This document shows positions 7,732 through 17,860 of a stretch of DNA of 64,000 nt, piece after piece; within the stretch, counting starts at the first letter, position 1; every line of letters starts with the position of its first letter. Below the pieces are notes generated by a model, which saw only the letters and a list, made by a program, of their open reading frames with translations, did no database searches and had not been told where the DNA came from. Origin of the DNA: Faecalicatena sp. Marseille-Q4148 (lineage in GTDB: Bacteria; Bacillota; Clostridia; Lachnospirales; Lachnospiraceae); the NCBI GenBank assembly GCA_018228665.1, contig CP073692.1, positions 2,120,046 through 2,184,045 of the forward strand, written 5' to 3'. The position numbers were made by a program, and so were the translations under genes.

Positions 7732-7740
7732 AACTTAACA

Positions 7741-8727
7741 TTACCCTCTCTTTCTTTTCCAAATTTTTCCAAGTAACCATATCACTAATTTAGGGCTCTT
7801 ATCAATTGCCAAGACAATTAGCTTATCTTTCTTTGTTAAATGTACTTCTTTTACAAATGGAAGACTTTTTCTAAGATAATATAAAGAGTCCATATAATCA
7901 TTCATATTTTCTTTTACATTTTTCCATGGAATTACAATAAAAAGAGTTCTCGCTTGAAAGAGTGTTAATCTAGCAAAATATTTTTCTAACTTAGGAACAT
8001 TAACGTGTGCCAATTCTTTTAATTCATACGCATTTTTAACCGAATCAACTAATGATTGTCCATAACCAGAATTTGTAATACTCCCTGTCCTTTGATAATA
8101 ATTGTATCCAGAATAATCTATTTCCGCTATTTTCAAATCAAGAAAAAATATCTTGGATAAAAAAAAGAAATCTTCGTTAAGTCTTCCTTTTTCAAATCTT
8201 CTTTCATTAAATAATTCAGCTTTAAACAATTTGTCACAAACAGATTCTGACTTTCTTTTTTCACACATTCCTTGAATATATTCTTCGGAAGTGCAAATAG
8301 AAACTTTTCTCGTTCCTGAAGACTGATTCACTAATATTTTATAGTTAGAAGAAACGATATAACTTTTCATATGAACAATCGAAGCGGAATAATCAATTGC
8401 AACCATGACTAACGTCTCAATAGCATCTAACTCCAAATAGTCATCACTATCTACAAATGCAACATATGTTCCCGTCAAACAGTTTAAACCAGCATTTCTA
8501 GCATCAGAGAGACCACCATTTTTTTTATGAATAACTTTTATCCTAGAATCTTTCGCTGCATATTCATCACAAATATCAGGCGATTTATCTGTACTCCCAT
8601 CATCTGACAATATAATTTCTAAATTAGTATATGTTTGACGTAATAAACTTTCAATACATTTAGGTAAATATTGCTCAACATTATATACTGGAACAATAAT
8701 ACTAATCAAAGGTTTTTCACCACACAC
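7741..8727 (-). CDS. GT2 family glycosyltransferase
   Basis: I take GTG at 8725-8727 as the start: it follows GGAGGT by nine bases and shares one base with the stop of the upstream GT4 gene (TAGTG). A TTG at 8757 is in frame but has no ribosome binding site. The N-terminal GT-A domain has ISIIVPVYNVEQYL, SDDGSTDKS, GGLSDARNAG and the DxD-type FVDSDDYLE. The C-terminal part is typical of EpsJ/EpsE-like polysaccharide transferases that add a sugar to the lipid-linked repeat unit. Donor and linkage unknown. Confidence 0.85.
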   Translation of the reverse strand: MCGEKPLISIIVPVYNVEQYLPKCIESLLRQTYTNLEIILSDDGSTDKSPDICDEYAAKDSRIKVIHKKNGGLSDARNAGLNCLTGTYVAFVDSDDYLELDAIETLVMVAIDYSASIVHMKSYIVSSNYKILVNQSSGTRKVSICTSEEYIQGMCEKRKSESVCDKLFKAELFNERRFEKGRLNEDFFFLSKIFFLDLKIAEIDYSGYNYYQRTGSITNSGYGQSLVDSVKNAYELKELAHVNVPKLEKYFARLTLFQARTLFIVIPWKNVKENMNDYMDSLYYLRKSLPFVKEVHLTKKDKLIVLAIDKSPKLVIWLLGKIWKRKRG

Positions 8728-9902
8728 TAAGTAAACACCTCCTGTATCGCATCCCAATTATCTTTATACGCAGTGTTATTTATTTTACATTGAAAATTAT
8801 TTTTATAATTACTGTTTAAAATAAATGGACTTATTGCTTCTGCAATTCTTTCTGCCGAAAATGCATCTACTATTATTCCTGTCTCCTTATTAATCAATTG
8901 CTCAGATGCTCCCGAAAAATTAGTACACACTATCACTTTTTTAAGCACCTTTGCTTCTTCAATCGTAATAGCATATCCCTCATGTCTAGAGGGTTGTACA
9001 TAAATATCTGACATTTTTATGTATGGATAAGGATTTTCTTTTCTTCCAAGAATAATAAAACAATCACTAACATCATTCTCATCTATCAATGATTTCATCA
9101 ACGTTTCATCTTTCCCATATCCAATAGCGTACCAAGTAAATTTAAGTCCTTGTTTTTTTAATATTGACGTCGCCTTAATAGCAAGGTCAAATCCTTTTTG
9201 TTCAACAAATCGTCCTACTGTCACAATTCTAAAATTTTTATCTGTTTCAAATCCTCTATCCAATGATGAAAAATCCTCTGCTTTCAACAGAATCTCCTTT
9301 TCATCTACAATATTAGGAAGCGTAAATGCCCTATTACTGCAATTAGAACATATATTGCGAAATTCAGATGTAATTTGTTCTGAAACACCAAAAAATGCAT
9401 TATAATTTTGTAACCAAGCATCATATTGAGCAATCGGGAAACCCGTTGTTATAAAGTCGTTGTGGATCCATGCATATTTTCTTTTTGCCTGCACTTTTTC
9501 CGCAACATATTTCAAGACAAGAGGAGAATGCATATGATAACAAACCGCATAATCATATTTTTCTCCTAGTATATTAATTTTGTCTAAAGAAATGTTTACA
9601 GGAACGGATATTCCTTTTACTATTCGACTCGTTATTATTTTAGCCGCTTCTATCATCTCGCCTTTTTTCATTCTCTCTGCAATTACATTTTTTAAATTAC
9701 CACAATAATACTTTTTATCTAACTGTAAATTAATAAATTCGACATAATTGGGGAGCTTTTTTTCCATTTCCTTGTCTTGTGTATAAAAAAGCAGTACCGC
9801 CAAATCATATTCTTGCGGATTGAATCGATTCAATATAGTAATTAATTCTTTTTCCACTCCTCCACATACCATTGTTTGTAAGCAAAACAATATTTTTTTC
9901 AA
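8727..9902 (-). CDS. GT4 family glycosyltransferase
   Basis: The start is likely TTG at 9900-9902 (MKKILFCLQTMVCGGVEKEL), ten bases after GGTGG; an upstream GTG at 9917 is in frame but lacks a spaced site. The GT-B fold is shown by the N-terminal GGVEKEL loop and, in the C-terminal domain, TVGRFVEQKGFDLAI, IILGRKENPYPY and the donor-binding YVQPSRHEGYAITIEEA with the EX7E pair. It is a retaining transferase of the surface-polysaccharide operon and is a paralogue of the next gene upstream. Its stop overlaps the start of the following gene. Confidence 0.85.
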   Translation of the reverse strand: MKKILFCLQTMVCGGVEKELITILNRFNPQEYDLAVLLFYTQDKEMEKKLPNYVEFINLQLDKKYYCGNLKNVIAERMKKGEMIEAAKIITSRIVKGISVPVNISLDKINILGEKYDYAVCYHMHSPLVLKYVAEKVQAKRKYAWIHNDFITTGFPIAQYDAWLQNYNAFFGVSEQITSEFRNICSNCSNRAFTLPNIVDEKEILLKAEDFSSLDRGFETDKNFRIVTVGRFVEQKGFDLAIKATSILKKQGLKFTWYAIGYGKDETLMKSLIDENDVSDCFIILGRKENPYPYIKMSDIYVQPSRHEGYAITIEEAKVLKKVIVCTNFSGASEQLINKETGIIVDAFSAERIAEAISPFILNSNYKNNFQCKINNTAYKDNWDAIQEVFT

Positions 9903-9933
9903 ATTACTACACACCACCTTTTCTGTTTTTATA

Positions 9934-11091
9934 TTAAATAAATTCCAGAAGTTTATTTATTTCTTTACTATTTGATAAATCTATCCTCGATAAATTTTCT
10001 TCTATTTTTCGTTTTAACAATGGTTCTTTAATCAGTTTTTCAATGCCATTTGCTAAATCATCTGCACATGGTTTAACTACAATTGCAGTCTTATTATTTT
10101 CTAATATTTCTGCTGCAGCGATTTCCGTTAAAACAATTGGTTTTCCTAAAATTGAAGCCTCACAAACAGTTAAACAGTACCCCTCTGTATAAGATGGCTG
10201 TACATATATATCACACATCTTCATATATGGATATGGATTTGTTTTTGCTCCCAAAAATTTTACTGATTCAGAAACATTCCATTCCTCGCTTAGCTTTCTT
10301 ATTCTTTCTAAGTCACTTCCATTACCGACAATATACCAGCGTACTTCTATACCTTTACCTTTTAATTTGGCAACGATTTCTGGTATCATTTCTTGTCCTT
10401 TTTCTTGACTTACACGTCCAACAGTAACAATCTTAACATATGTATCATTGACTGCTTCTTCTATTTTTTCCCTAGATAATTTTCTTATTTTTTCTACATT
10501 CAGCAAGTTTTTGTATGAGTCTACTTTTTCATCTAATCCTGTAAAATCCTCCAAGAACCTATTACAAACAGATGGCGATACACAATAAATCTTATCAAAT
10601 TTATTATATACAGCATTGATATCTTGTTTGTTTATTCCTTCAAATGGATGCTCTCCATGAATCCAAGCAATTTTTTTCTTTGCTTCTACTCCATATAAAG
10701 TCATCAATAGCTGAGATATACTCATCCCGTGATAAGCTATTGCACAATCATATTCATCATCTTCATAGATTCCATAGTTTTTTGCTGTCAAATTATTTAC
10801 TTTTACCCAGCGATTACTCAATCTTGTCCAGCAAAAGTACTGAAGAATATATCTTATCAAAACAAAATACTTATGATTCTGTATTAATTTTTTAATCGTC
10901 TTTTTAAAACTTGGTGTTTGAACAATTTTCACGGAAACCTCATCTGATAATTCCTTTATCAACTCACCCTCTGTATTCTTCATCAATATTACAACTTCAC
11001 AATATTCTTTCAATTGATTAGCAAAATCTACACAAGCTTTTGGAATTCCTCCTATTGACATTTCATCCAATATAATTGCTATTTTCTTCAT
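9934..11091 (-). CDS. GT4 family glycosyltransferase
   Basis: This 385-residue GT-B enzyme has MSIGGIPKACVDFA near the N-terminus, AWIHGEHPFEG in the middle, and TVGRVSQEKGQEMIPE, KFLGAKTNPYPYMKMCDIYV and PSYTEGYCLTVCEASILGKP in the C-terminal nucleotide-sugar-binding half, including the EX7E motif. It shares architecture and several motifs (NPYPYMKM, YVQPS) with the neighbour at 8727-9902, so the two probably arose by duplication. Cytosolic, membrane-associated role in building the repeat unit. Donor unknown. Confidence 0.85.
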   Translation of the reverse strand: MKKIAIILDEMSIGGIPKACVDFANQLKEYCEVVILMKNTEGELIKELSDEVSVKIVQTPSFKKTIKKLIQNHKYFVLIRYILQYFCWTRLSNRWVKVNNLTAKNYGIYEDDEYDCAIAYHGMSISQLLMTLYGVEAKKKIAWIHGEHPFEGINKQDINAVYNKFDKIYCVSPSVCNRFLEDFTGLDEKVDSYKNLLNVEKIRKLSREKIEEAVNDTYVKIVTVGRVSQEKGQEMIPEIVAKLKGKGIEVRWYIVGNGSDLERIRKLSEEWNVSESVKFLGAKTNPYPYMKMCDIYVQPSYTEGYCLTVCEASILGKPIVLTEIAAAEILENNKTAIVVKPCADDLANGIEKLIKEPLLKRKIEENLSRIDLSNSKEINKLLEFI

Positions 11092-11105
11092 CGACTAACT
11101 TCTTT

Positions 11106-11669
11106 CTATAATATATATCCAAATCCTTTTTTCACAATCTTTGCTTTACTTTCTTCATCATTCATTAACTCATCTGGAAGTAAGTCTATCACCGGATATT
11201 CTTTCATTAAATCTTTCGTCTTATTTACATATTCATCATATGTGCAAAGAATTTGACACGGATTTCCTACAACAACAGAATTGTCTGGGATATCTTTGGC
11301 AACAACAGCACCGGCACCAATAACTACCTTATTTCCAATCGTTGTGTTTGGTAAAATAATACTTCCCCAACCAACAAATACATCATTACCAATATGTACC
11401 TTTCCAGCCTTTGAATATCCCACGGTCTTATATAAACTCGCATCATGAGTTAATATTTTGACCCCTGTTATAGTTACATTATTACCAATTTTTAATAAAT
11501 ATGGTTCCCCCATATCTATGCTCGAAGCAATAATATGCACATTATGTCCTACACTTCCACCTCCATTACGAATTTTCTCGATTATTCTTTCTGCAATCTG
11601 CTCATCTGTAGGTGTGGGTCCTTTTATAATCCTTATAATTTTATGTCCAAACTTCTTGATAAAATTCAT
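11106..11669 (-). CDS. Left-handed beta-helix acetyltransferase
   Basis: The 187-residue protein has the hexapeptide-repeat pattern from about residue 40 to 145 (VGHNVHIIASSIDMG, IGNNVTITGVKIL, IGNDVFVGWGSIILPN, IGNKVVIGAGAVVAKDIPDN). A His lies in LTHDASLYK. It resembles the maltose/galactoside and serine acetyltransferase group, using acetyl-CoA to O-acetylate a sugar. Its start overlaps the GT32-like gene by four bases (ATGA-type coupling). Acceptor not predictable. Confidence 0.85.
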   Translation of the reverse strand: MNFIKKFGHKIIRIIKGPTPTDEQIAERIIEKIRNGGGSVGHNVHIIASSIDMGEPYLLKIGNNVTITGVKILTHDASLYKTVGYSKAGKVHIGNDVFVGWGSIILPNTTIGNKVVIGAGAVVAKDIPDNSVVVGNPCQILCTYDEYVNKTKDLMKEYPVIDLLPDELMNDEESKAKIVKKGFGYIL

Positions 11670-12424
11670 CTTTTCAATCTCCTTTTTAAATCATCATACC
11701 GATTCCCTAAAATCTTTTTACCTAACCTATTCGGTAAATAATATAAATACTGTATGCGCGGATGCATTCTTAAGAATTTTCTCAACGATGATTCAGCTTC
11801 GCACCAAGATCTTTGAAAATGATGAATCGCATAGGTGTTAGATGTCTTATGAATTTTTTCTGTATAATAATTCTTTGGCGAAAAATACTCACACGGAAAA
11901 ATTTCAATCCCTTCTACATTTTGTCGCATTCCATTTGGATTCAATCCATTTTTTAAAAGAATTTCCGAAAAATAATGAACATTCGTTGTTATATTAACCT
12001 GATTTTCATTTAAAATAAAATTCATTTCATCATATTGGTTTAACCATTGTTTAAAAAGTGGGTGGTCAGGTTCTGATGCCATTACTGCTGTCATTACATA
12101 TTTTTCTTCCTCAAATCCTGCAACAGCCTTATATCCTAGTAAATCATCAAATGCTTTCAAAATTTCAACATCTGTATCAAAATATATTCCACCAACTTTT
12201 ACAAGCACTAACAAACGCACATAATCTGAGACAAACGCCCATTTTTTGCTCTCATACGCTTCTCGTGCAAATCGATTTCTAGAAAAATCTATATTACTCT
12301 CATTCCACTCTATTATTTCATAATCAGGCATATGTTTTTTCCATGAAGCAATACATTTATTTACAGATTCTGGCTTTTCAGCATTTCCAAACCAGCAGTA
12401 ATGAATCTTCTTAGGGATACTCAT
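11666..12424 (-). CDS. GT32-like glycosyltransferase
   Basis: The 252-residue protein starts IPKKIHYCWFGNAEKP and carries FVSDYVRLLVLVKVGGIYFDTDVEI, the DxD-containing signature of the GT32/Gly_transf_sug family (OCH1-like and capsular polysaccharide synthesis proteins). DTD is the metal/nucleotide-sugar-binding site. These are small cytosolic transferases common in capsule loci. It overlaps the acetyltransferase gene by four bases. Confidence 0.88.
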   Translation of the reverse strand: MSIPKKIHYCWFGNAEKPESVNKCIASWKKHMPDYEIIEWNESNIDFSRNRFAREAYESKKWAFVSDYVRLLVLVKVGGIYFDTDVEILKAFDDLLGYKAVAGFEEEKYVMTAVMASEPDHPLFKQWLNQYDEMNFILNENQVNITTNVHYFSEILLKNGLNPNGMRQNVEGIEIFPCEYFSPKNYYTEKIHKTSNTYAIHHFQRSWCEAESSLRKFLRMHPRIQYLYYLPNRLGKKILGNRYDDLKRRLKR

Positions 12425-12443
12425 CTATTTTTCTCCTTCCCTC

Positions 12444-13385
12444 TCAACTATTCTTCCCCATATCTATTTTTGTAGTTCTAGATATCGTATTCTTCTTATG
12501 TAAAATATATCTCATTGTATCCATTATTTTTTGCAATACAATCGATCCATATAGTACAAAAACCGACATTCCCAAATTATCAGCCATATGCCGCACAGTT
12601 ATAGTTCCCTTTTCATAGAGATAATAAATATAGACTTGAATTGACGTATTATATGCATTCATAACACCAAAATCATAATCCTGCCGAATTGCCATTGCCC
12701 ATTGCTTCGGGTTTTCAGCATAAAGTAAATTCCCACCATGTGACAATCCATCTTCCAAGTATTCACAAAAATATATTCCCTCATTAAAATATCGAATCAA
12801 ATATCCATCTTTCGCAATTTTATTCCACACAAGTCTCTCTGTTACAAATTTTTCTCCTTCTATTTCTGGAAACGGATATTTCTTAAGTACATTTGTATAG
12901 TATATTTCAGCTTTATCTCCATATATGTTATAGTTTCTACATTCTATTGCAGTACAATCTACATAGCTGCCATCAAAAGTTTTCCCAACTACTTCTCCAT
13001 CTGGATGCACACATAAACCTTGTATTCCTGCATATTTATACTTAGAATCTTCTGAAATACTTTCATCAATCTTTACAACACATTCCAAAGCATCCTTACG
13101 CAACCAGTCATCTGAATCCATTAACAAAATCATTTCACCATTTACCAACTCCATCCCACGATTAATTGCTCGATGCTTACCACCATTTTCTGTTTTTTTA
13201 TAAATAATCGGGAAAAAAACACTTTTTTCTTGAAAAGATTCTACTAAATCTTTTGTATTATCTGTAGATCCATCATCCACAATAACCCACTCAAAATTTT
13301 GATATGTCTGTTTTACAAGTGATTCAAACAATCTTGTCAAACAATATCCCCTATTATACGTAGGTGTAAATACTGTAATTTTCAT
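12444..13385 (-). CDS. GT2 family glycosyltransferase
   Basis: This 313-residue GT-A protein begins MKITVFTPTYNRGYCL, followed by VDDGSTDNT, ENGGKHRAINRG and LLMDSDDWL, the nucleotide-binding and DxD elements. The middle region (EIYYTNVLKKYPFPEIEGEK, FVTERLVWN) is typical of a subgroup common in Lachnospiraceae and Streptococcus capsule loci. Its start overlaps the next upstream GT2 gene by four bases. Confidence 0.87.
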   Translation of the reverse strand: MKITVFTPTYNRGYCLTRLFESLVKQTYQNFEWVIVDDGSTDNTKDLVESFQEKSVFFPIIYKKTENGGKHRAINRGMELVNGEMILLMDSDDWLRKDALECVVKIDESISEDSKYKYAGIQGLCVHPDGEVVGKTFDGSYVDCTAIECRNYNIYGDKAEIYYTNVLKKYPFPEIEGEKFVTERLVWNKIAKDGYLIRYFNEGIYFCEYLEDGLSHGGNLLYAENPKQWAMAIRQDYDFGVMNAYNTSIQVYIYYLYEKGTITVRHMADNLGMSVFVLYGSIVLQKIMDTMRYILHKKNTISRTTKIDMGKNS

Positions 13386-14434
13386 TTTACTAACATTCTC
13401 CTTACTGACTGTTTCAATCGAATAATAAAATCTTCTTTCTTTTTCTTTCCAATCACTCGTCGCATCTTTTTATAAATTTCCGCACGTGACAATTCATTTT
13501 TCTTTCCTTGTATAAAAACTCCTAATTCACTGTGTTGAAGGGATTCCCATTGCCACATATCTTCTGGCATTGCCTTTAACCAATTATACAACATATCTGC
13601 TTTTTCACTAATTAAACATGAATTATTAATGCAAACTTCCAAAGCATATTTCCACTGATTCGACACAAAATATTGCTGAAATCTATCGGCCGAACGAGGA
13701 TCTAATTGAAGTATGTTCAGCAGTTCTCTCACCGCAGCATTTATTGCTAGTATATAGAGTTCCCACTCTCGATATAGCTTTTTTACGCCGCTATCCTCAA
13801 TTGTGCAATCATAATGATAGAATAACTCTGAAGATGTAACTATTTTTTTTGTATATGGAAGTATTTGAGAATTAAAGATAAAATCTTCACCAAATTTAAT
13901 TTCCTTACTAAATCTAATATTATTATCCATAATAATTGATCTCGGGTATATTTTGTTGCAAACCGAACATACAATGGCTTCTATATTTTTTACTGATTGA
14001 AATCTAGATAGTAAATCAGTCGGTGTATAGCACGAATCATCAATGCAAAGTTTTTGGGTCATTGTAGGATACTTAGCTAAAAATGAATACACCCCGTATG
14101 AAGCTTCTTGATTTTTCATTAATTCCAACATGCTGTATACCGTATTAGACTCAATCCAATCATCAGAATCCACAAACATCAACCACTCACCTGTTGAATT
14201 TTCCATACCTTTATTTCTTGCAGTTGAAACTCCTGAATTCTTCTGATTAATTATTTTTACTCGCTTATCATTTTGAGAAACTTTTTCACATATAAAAAGA
14301 CTATCATCACTAGATCCATCATTTACTAACACGATTTCTATATTAGAATATGTTTGATGAATTATACTATTCAAGCATCTCTTTATAGTTTTCGATGCAT
14401 TATATACTGGAACAATAATACTAACCTTATCCAT
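13382..14434 (-). CDS. GT2 family glycosyltransferase
   Basis: The 350-residue protein has VSIIVPVYNASKTIKRC, VNDGSSDDS, NSGVSTARNKGMEN and MFVDSDDWIE, the full GT-A donor-site set, followed by a helical acceptor region. The start (14432-14434) directly abuts the stop of the ABC ATPase gene (14435), and the end overlaps the next GT2 gene by four bases. It adds one sugar of the repeat unit; which one cannot be told. Confidence 0.87.
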   Translation of the reverse strand: MDKVSIIVPVYNASKTIKRCLNSIIHQTYSNIEIVLVNDGSSDDSLFICEKVSQNDKRVKIINQKNSGVSTARNKGMENSTGEWLMFVDSDDWIESNTVYSMLELMKNQEASYGVYSFLAKYPTMTQKLCIDDSCYTPTDLLSRFQSVKNIEAIVCSVCNKIYPRSIIMDNNIRFSKEIKFGEDFIFNSQILPYTKKIVTSSELFYHYDCTIEDSGVKKLYREWELYILAINAAVRELLNILQLDPRSADRFQQYFVSNQWKYALEVCINNSCLISEKADMLYNWLKAMPEDMWQWESLQHSELGVFIQGKKNELSRAEIYKKMRRVIGKKKKEDFIIRLKQSVRRMLVK

Positions 14435-15706
14435 TTAATATTCTCCCTCATATAAAGTATCTTGCATACGTACATGTCCCCATTCATTAGGATTCCAATA
14501 AAAATCATAATTTTCCAGAATCCTGATTGTAAAAGCCGCCAAAATTACATCTATCTCTGAACTTGAACCAAATTCGCTCTTTTCAAGCAATACCAAACCA
14601 ACATCATAAATATTGCTTACTAGTTGACTTATCGGCACATCGAACATATAACTACTCTCTCCTTCTGGAATACAATCAAAATCCACGCAAAAACTAGATG
14701 CTACTGAATAGCCTCTTTTACTCCAAAATGTAAATCTAACACTTGCTGATTGAATTTCCTTTTTTGCACTAATAGTTAACTTTAACTTCATATTATCGCC
14801 ATAGCGATATTCATTTCCAGTTTCTCCCAAAAGATTAACTTTCATAAAACTTGCAATTCTATCGTTTTGTACTTCACAATAACGCTCTGTATCAATCAGA
14901 CTCTTCTCTGAAAACTTTTCCAAATCCCCTACATGAGAATAAATTGCAATTGCTTCTTCAACCTCTCCATCAAATATAACTTTTCCATGATCTAAAACTA
15001 CACATCGATCACATAATTGACGAATTGTATTCATATTATGACTAACATACAAGATTGTTCTTCCATCCTTCTTAGAAACATCACTCATTTTATCCAAACA
15101 TTTTGTCTGAAAAGCCATATCTCCAACAGCCAATACTTCATCCATAATCAAAATTTCTGAATCAAGGTGTGCAGCGACAGAAAACGCCAGTTTTACATAC
15201 ATTCCTGAAGAATATCTTTTTACAGGAGTATCAATAAATTTTCTACACTCTGAAAATTCAATGATATCCTCCATCTTCTTATCTATTTCCGCTTTTGTCA
15301 TGCCTAAAATGGCGCCATTCATATAAACATTTTCACGCCCTGTCAATTCCGGATGAAACCCTGTTCCTACTTCCAACATAGATGCAATTCTACCATTCAT
15401 GCAAATTTCACCTGAACTCGGAGCTGTTACACGAGATATTAACTTTAGTAGCGTAGATTTTCCCGCACCATTATGACCAATTATTCCAACTCTTTCTCCC
15501 TTTTTAACTTCAAAAGAAACACCATTTAACGCCATAAATGTATCACCTTTATTATATTCTTTTGAACCAATTTTTTTAGTGGGATCATCCTTTTTCAATA
15601 ATTTTGCCCCAAAACGTTGCAACTCATCACGGAATGTTGTTCCACCTATCTGCCCCAATTTATATATCTTTGAGACATTATTAATCTTCAACATCAATTC
15701 TTCCAT
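14435..15706 (-). CDS. wzt: Polysaccharide ABC exporter ATPase with Wzt-type C-terminal domain
   Basis: The 423-residue protein has a nucleotide-binding domain (residues about 5-245) with Walker A GHNGAGKST, signature YSSGM instead of LSGGQ, and Walker B ILIMDEVLAVGD followed by the H-loop VSHN. This variant set is typical of TagH/Wzt/RfbE polysaccharide ATPases. Residues about 270-420 form a beta-rich extension like the Wzt C-terminal carbohydrate-binding domain, which reads the end of the chain before export. It pairs with the permease gene 77 bases upstream. A second in-frame ATG at codon 5 is a possible start. Confidence 0.88.
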   Translation of the reverse strand: MEELMLKINNVSKIYKLGQIGGTTFRDELQRFGAKLLKKDDPTKKIGSKEYNKGDTFMALNGVSFEVKKGERVGIIGHNGAGKSTLLKLISRVTAPSSGEICMNGRIASMLEVGTGFHPELTGRENVYMNGAILGMTKAEIDKKMEDIIEFSECRKFIDTPVKRYSSGMYVKLAFSVAAHLDSEILIMDEVLAVGDMAFQTKCLDKMSDVSKKDGRTILYVSHNMNTIRQLCDRCVVLDHGKVIFDGEVEEAIAIYSHVGDLEKFSEKSLIDTERYCEVQNDRIASFMKVNLLGETGNEYRYGDNMKLKLTISAKKEIQSASVRFTFWSKRGYSVASSFCVDFDCIPEGESSYMFDVPISQLVSNIYDVGLVLLEKSEFGSSSEIDVILAAFTIRILENYDFYWNPNEWGHVRMQDTLYEGEY

Positions 15707-15783
15707 ATTTAATATCTATAATTTATTATCTTTTGTATAAATAACAAATTATTCTCCTTCCTACTAATTCTCTTAGATGCATT

Positions 15784-16647
15784 TTAAATTGTATCCATAA
15801 ATGTACGCTCAATTCTACTAAATAAAATTAAACCAATAAAGAATAGTACTAAACTAATAATCCAACTCATAACATAATATACAAGATTAAAATATCCAAA
15901 TCCAAACATTGCATAGCGGAATGTTGTAACTATTGGAGTTACCGGGTTTAACATGTACAAAAACATTACTTTTTCTGGAATCAGACCAAGACCGTATGCT
16001 ATTGGCGAACCATACTGCCACAACTGAAGTCCAAATCCAACTAGCATCGCCAAATCTCGATACTTTGTAGTAACAGAGGAAATAATAATTCCAACGCCTA
16101 CAGAAAGTATTAACATTTGAACAACTGTCAACGGAACTAACGCTATCATTGGTGTAATCTGAATACTTGTACCGCCTTTAATAATATAAAAACACCAAAA
16201 AATTAAAAACATTACAAATTGAATTCCAAATGAAATTAGATTTGAAATTGATGTTGCAATTGGTGACACTAACCTCGGATAATACACCTTTCCCATAGTC
16301 GCCTGATTACTCAAAAAAGTATTTGATGTTGCCGTCAAAGTTGTTGAAAAATAACTCCAACAAATATTACCTGCCATATAAAATAAAAATCCCGGAATAA
16401 TAAAATCTCCTTCGATATCTGCCGTAGTAAGTCCTGCCAAATTACCAAAAACAATCGTAAAAACTACTGTGGTGAGCAATGGTTGAATGATAGCCCATAA
16501 CGGTCCTAAAATAGTCTGTTTATATAATGCCGTAAAATCTCTTTTCACAAATAGCATAATCAAATCTCTATATTGGAATGTTTCCTTTATATGCAAATCT
16601 AAAAGCTTATGCTTAGAATTAATTGTATATTTATATGTTTGATTCAT
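15784..16647 (-). CDS. wzm: Polysaccharide ABC exporter permease, Wzm type
   Basis: The 287-residue ABC-2 type permease has an N-terminal amphipathic part, then YRDLIMLFVKRDFTALYKQT and GPLWAIIQPLLTTVVFTIVFGNLAG, and five or six membrane segments in total. FRYAMFGF near the C-terminus is a family signature. With the Wzt-like ATPase it would carry a lipid-linked polysaccharide across the membrane. Its start overlaps the upstream GT4 gene by 17 bases. Confidence 0.88.
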   Translation of the reverse strand: MNQTYKYTINSKHKLLDLHIKETFQYRDLIMLFVKRDFTALYKQTILGPLWAIIQPLLTTVVFTIVFGNLAGLTTADIEGDFIIPGFLFYMAGNICWSYFSTTLTATSNTFLSNQATMGKVYYPRLVSPIATSISNLISFGIQFVMFLIFWCFYIIKGGTSIQITPMIALVPLTVVQMLILSVGVGIIISSVTTKYRDLAMLVGFGLQLWQYGSPIAYGLGLIPEKVMFLYMLNPVTPIVTTFRYAMFGFGYFNLVYYVMSWIISLVLFFIGLILFSRIERTFMDTI

Positions 16648-17857
16648 GTGTGTTTTCCCCCAAATCCTTCACTATTTCATAGTATAAATTCATATATTTC
16701 TGATAATTTTTATTCTTATCAAAATTTTTTACCGCATAATCTCTGCAGTTTTTCCGTAAAATATTACCTTGTTTCACTTTGTCCAATGATCTGATTACTT
16801 GATCTACATCATCCACTTTTACTCTATATCCAGTCTCTCCTTCTTCGACCAATTCTCCGCTACCACCAGAATCATATGTAACTACCGGAGTTCCACAACT
16901 AAGTGCCTCCATATTTACTGTCGGTAAATTATCTATATGAGTAAGATTTAAAAACACATCAGCTTGAGCATAATAATTTGCTAAAGTTTTCCTATCTTTA
17001 ATATAGCCAACCGTCTTTACTCTACTGTCCTCAATATATTTTTGTTGATTCTCTAATGTACATCCAATTATCAATAATTTTCCTGAATTTCCTATAAATT
17101 CTAGTACTTTATTGCGTACTTCCGCATTTTCCACCTCAAACCACTTGTTTGCCATCGTAACAATCGTAAAGAAATCTTTATTTATTTCTTTATGTTCTGC
17201 AGGGCAGAAAATCTCTGTATCCACTCCATTATAAATTGTCTTAAATTGAGCTTTTCTTAATATTGGCGATTGTCGTGCCAAATCTGTTATCCAATAGCTA
17301 CATCCAACAACATATAGTTGATCATAATCAAAAAGATCACATCGATCTCGGAATACCCGCTGCGAAGAATCTTTATACCTACTTGGAATGTCCATATATC
17401 TCTTTGGACATTGCTTACACACTTGTTTCCATTTTTCACATCCGATATCCGCAAAGTGATAACATTTTCCTGTAAAATACCAGCAATCATGTAAAGTCAA
17501 TAAGATTGTAATTTCATTTTTCTTTGCAAAATCAACCAATAATGAAAGGTTCAAAAAATTACTATGTATATTATGCAAATGTATAATATCTGGATTTGCC
17601 TTATCTAATTTTTCTATAAGAATTCTTGTCGAAACCTTAGAAGAATAACTTTGTTTGCCATCGATCCGAGTTCGAAAAGCATGCATTTTCCAATCTATGA
17701 TATTACCTACTTTAATTCCATTTTCTATATTATCATTTCCATCTTTATATACAACAATTGATTCTTCCTTATTCTTTTGTAACAATAAATCAAGATCACG
17801 TACGATTATTCCCGTACTTTTCTCACCATATATTGCATTTATTTGTACAACCTTCAT
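16631..17857 (-). CDS. GT4 family glycosyltransferase
   Basis: This 408-residue GT-B protein has a N-terminal GEKSTGIIVRDL loop and HLHNIHSNFLNL. LTLHDCWYFTGKCYHF is typical of a WcaC/GT4 subgroup with a Cys-containing insert (CEKWKQVCKQCP). The C-terminal half has LSCGTPVVTYDSGGSGE and the EX7E pair. It overlaps the Wzm gene by 17 bases and lies three bases after the EpsG-like gene. Confidence 0.87.
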   Translation of the reverse strand: MKVVQINAIYGEKSTGIIVRDLDLLLQKNKEESIVVYKDGNDNIENGIKVGNIIDWKMHAFRTRIDGKQSYSSKVSTRILIEKLDKANPDIIHLHNIHSNFLNLSLLVDFAKKNEITILLTLHDCWYFTGKCYHFADIGCEKWKQVCKQCPKRYMDIPSRYKDSSQRVFRDRCDLFDYDQLYVVGCSYWITDLARQSPILRKAQFKTIYNGVDTEIFCPAEHKEINKDFFTIVTMANKWFEVENAEVRNKVLEFIGNSGKLLIIGCTLENQQKYIEDSRVKTVGYIKDRKTLANYYAQADVFLNLTHIDNLPTVNMEALSCGTPVVTYDSGGSGELVEEGETGYRVKVDDVDQVIRSLDKVKQGNILRKNCRDYAVKNFDKNKNYQKYMNLYYEIVKDLGENTHESNI

Positions 17858-17860
17858 TTC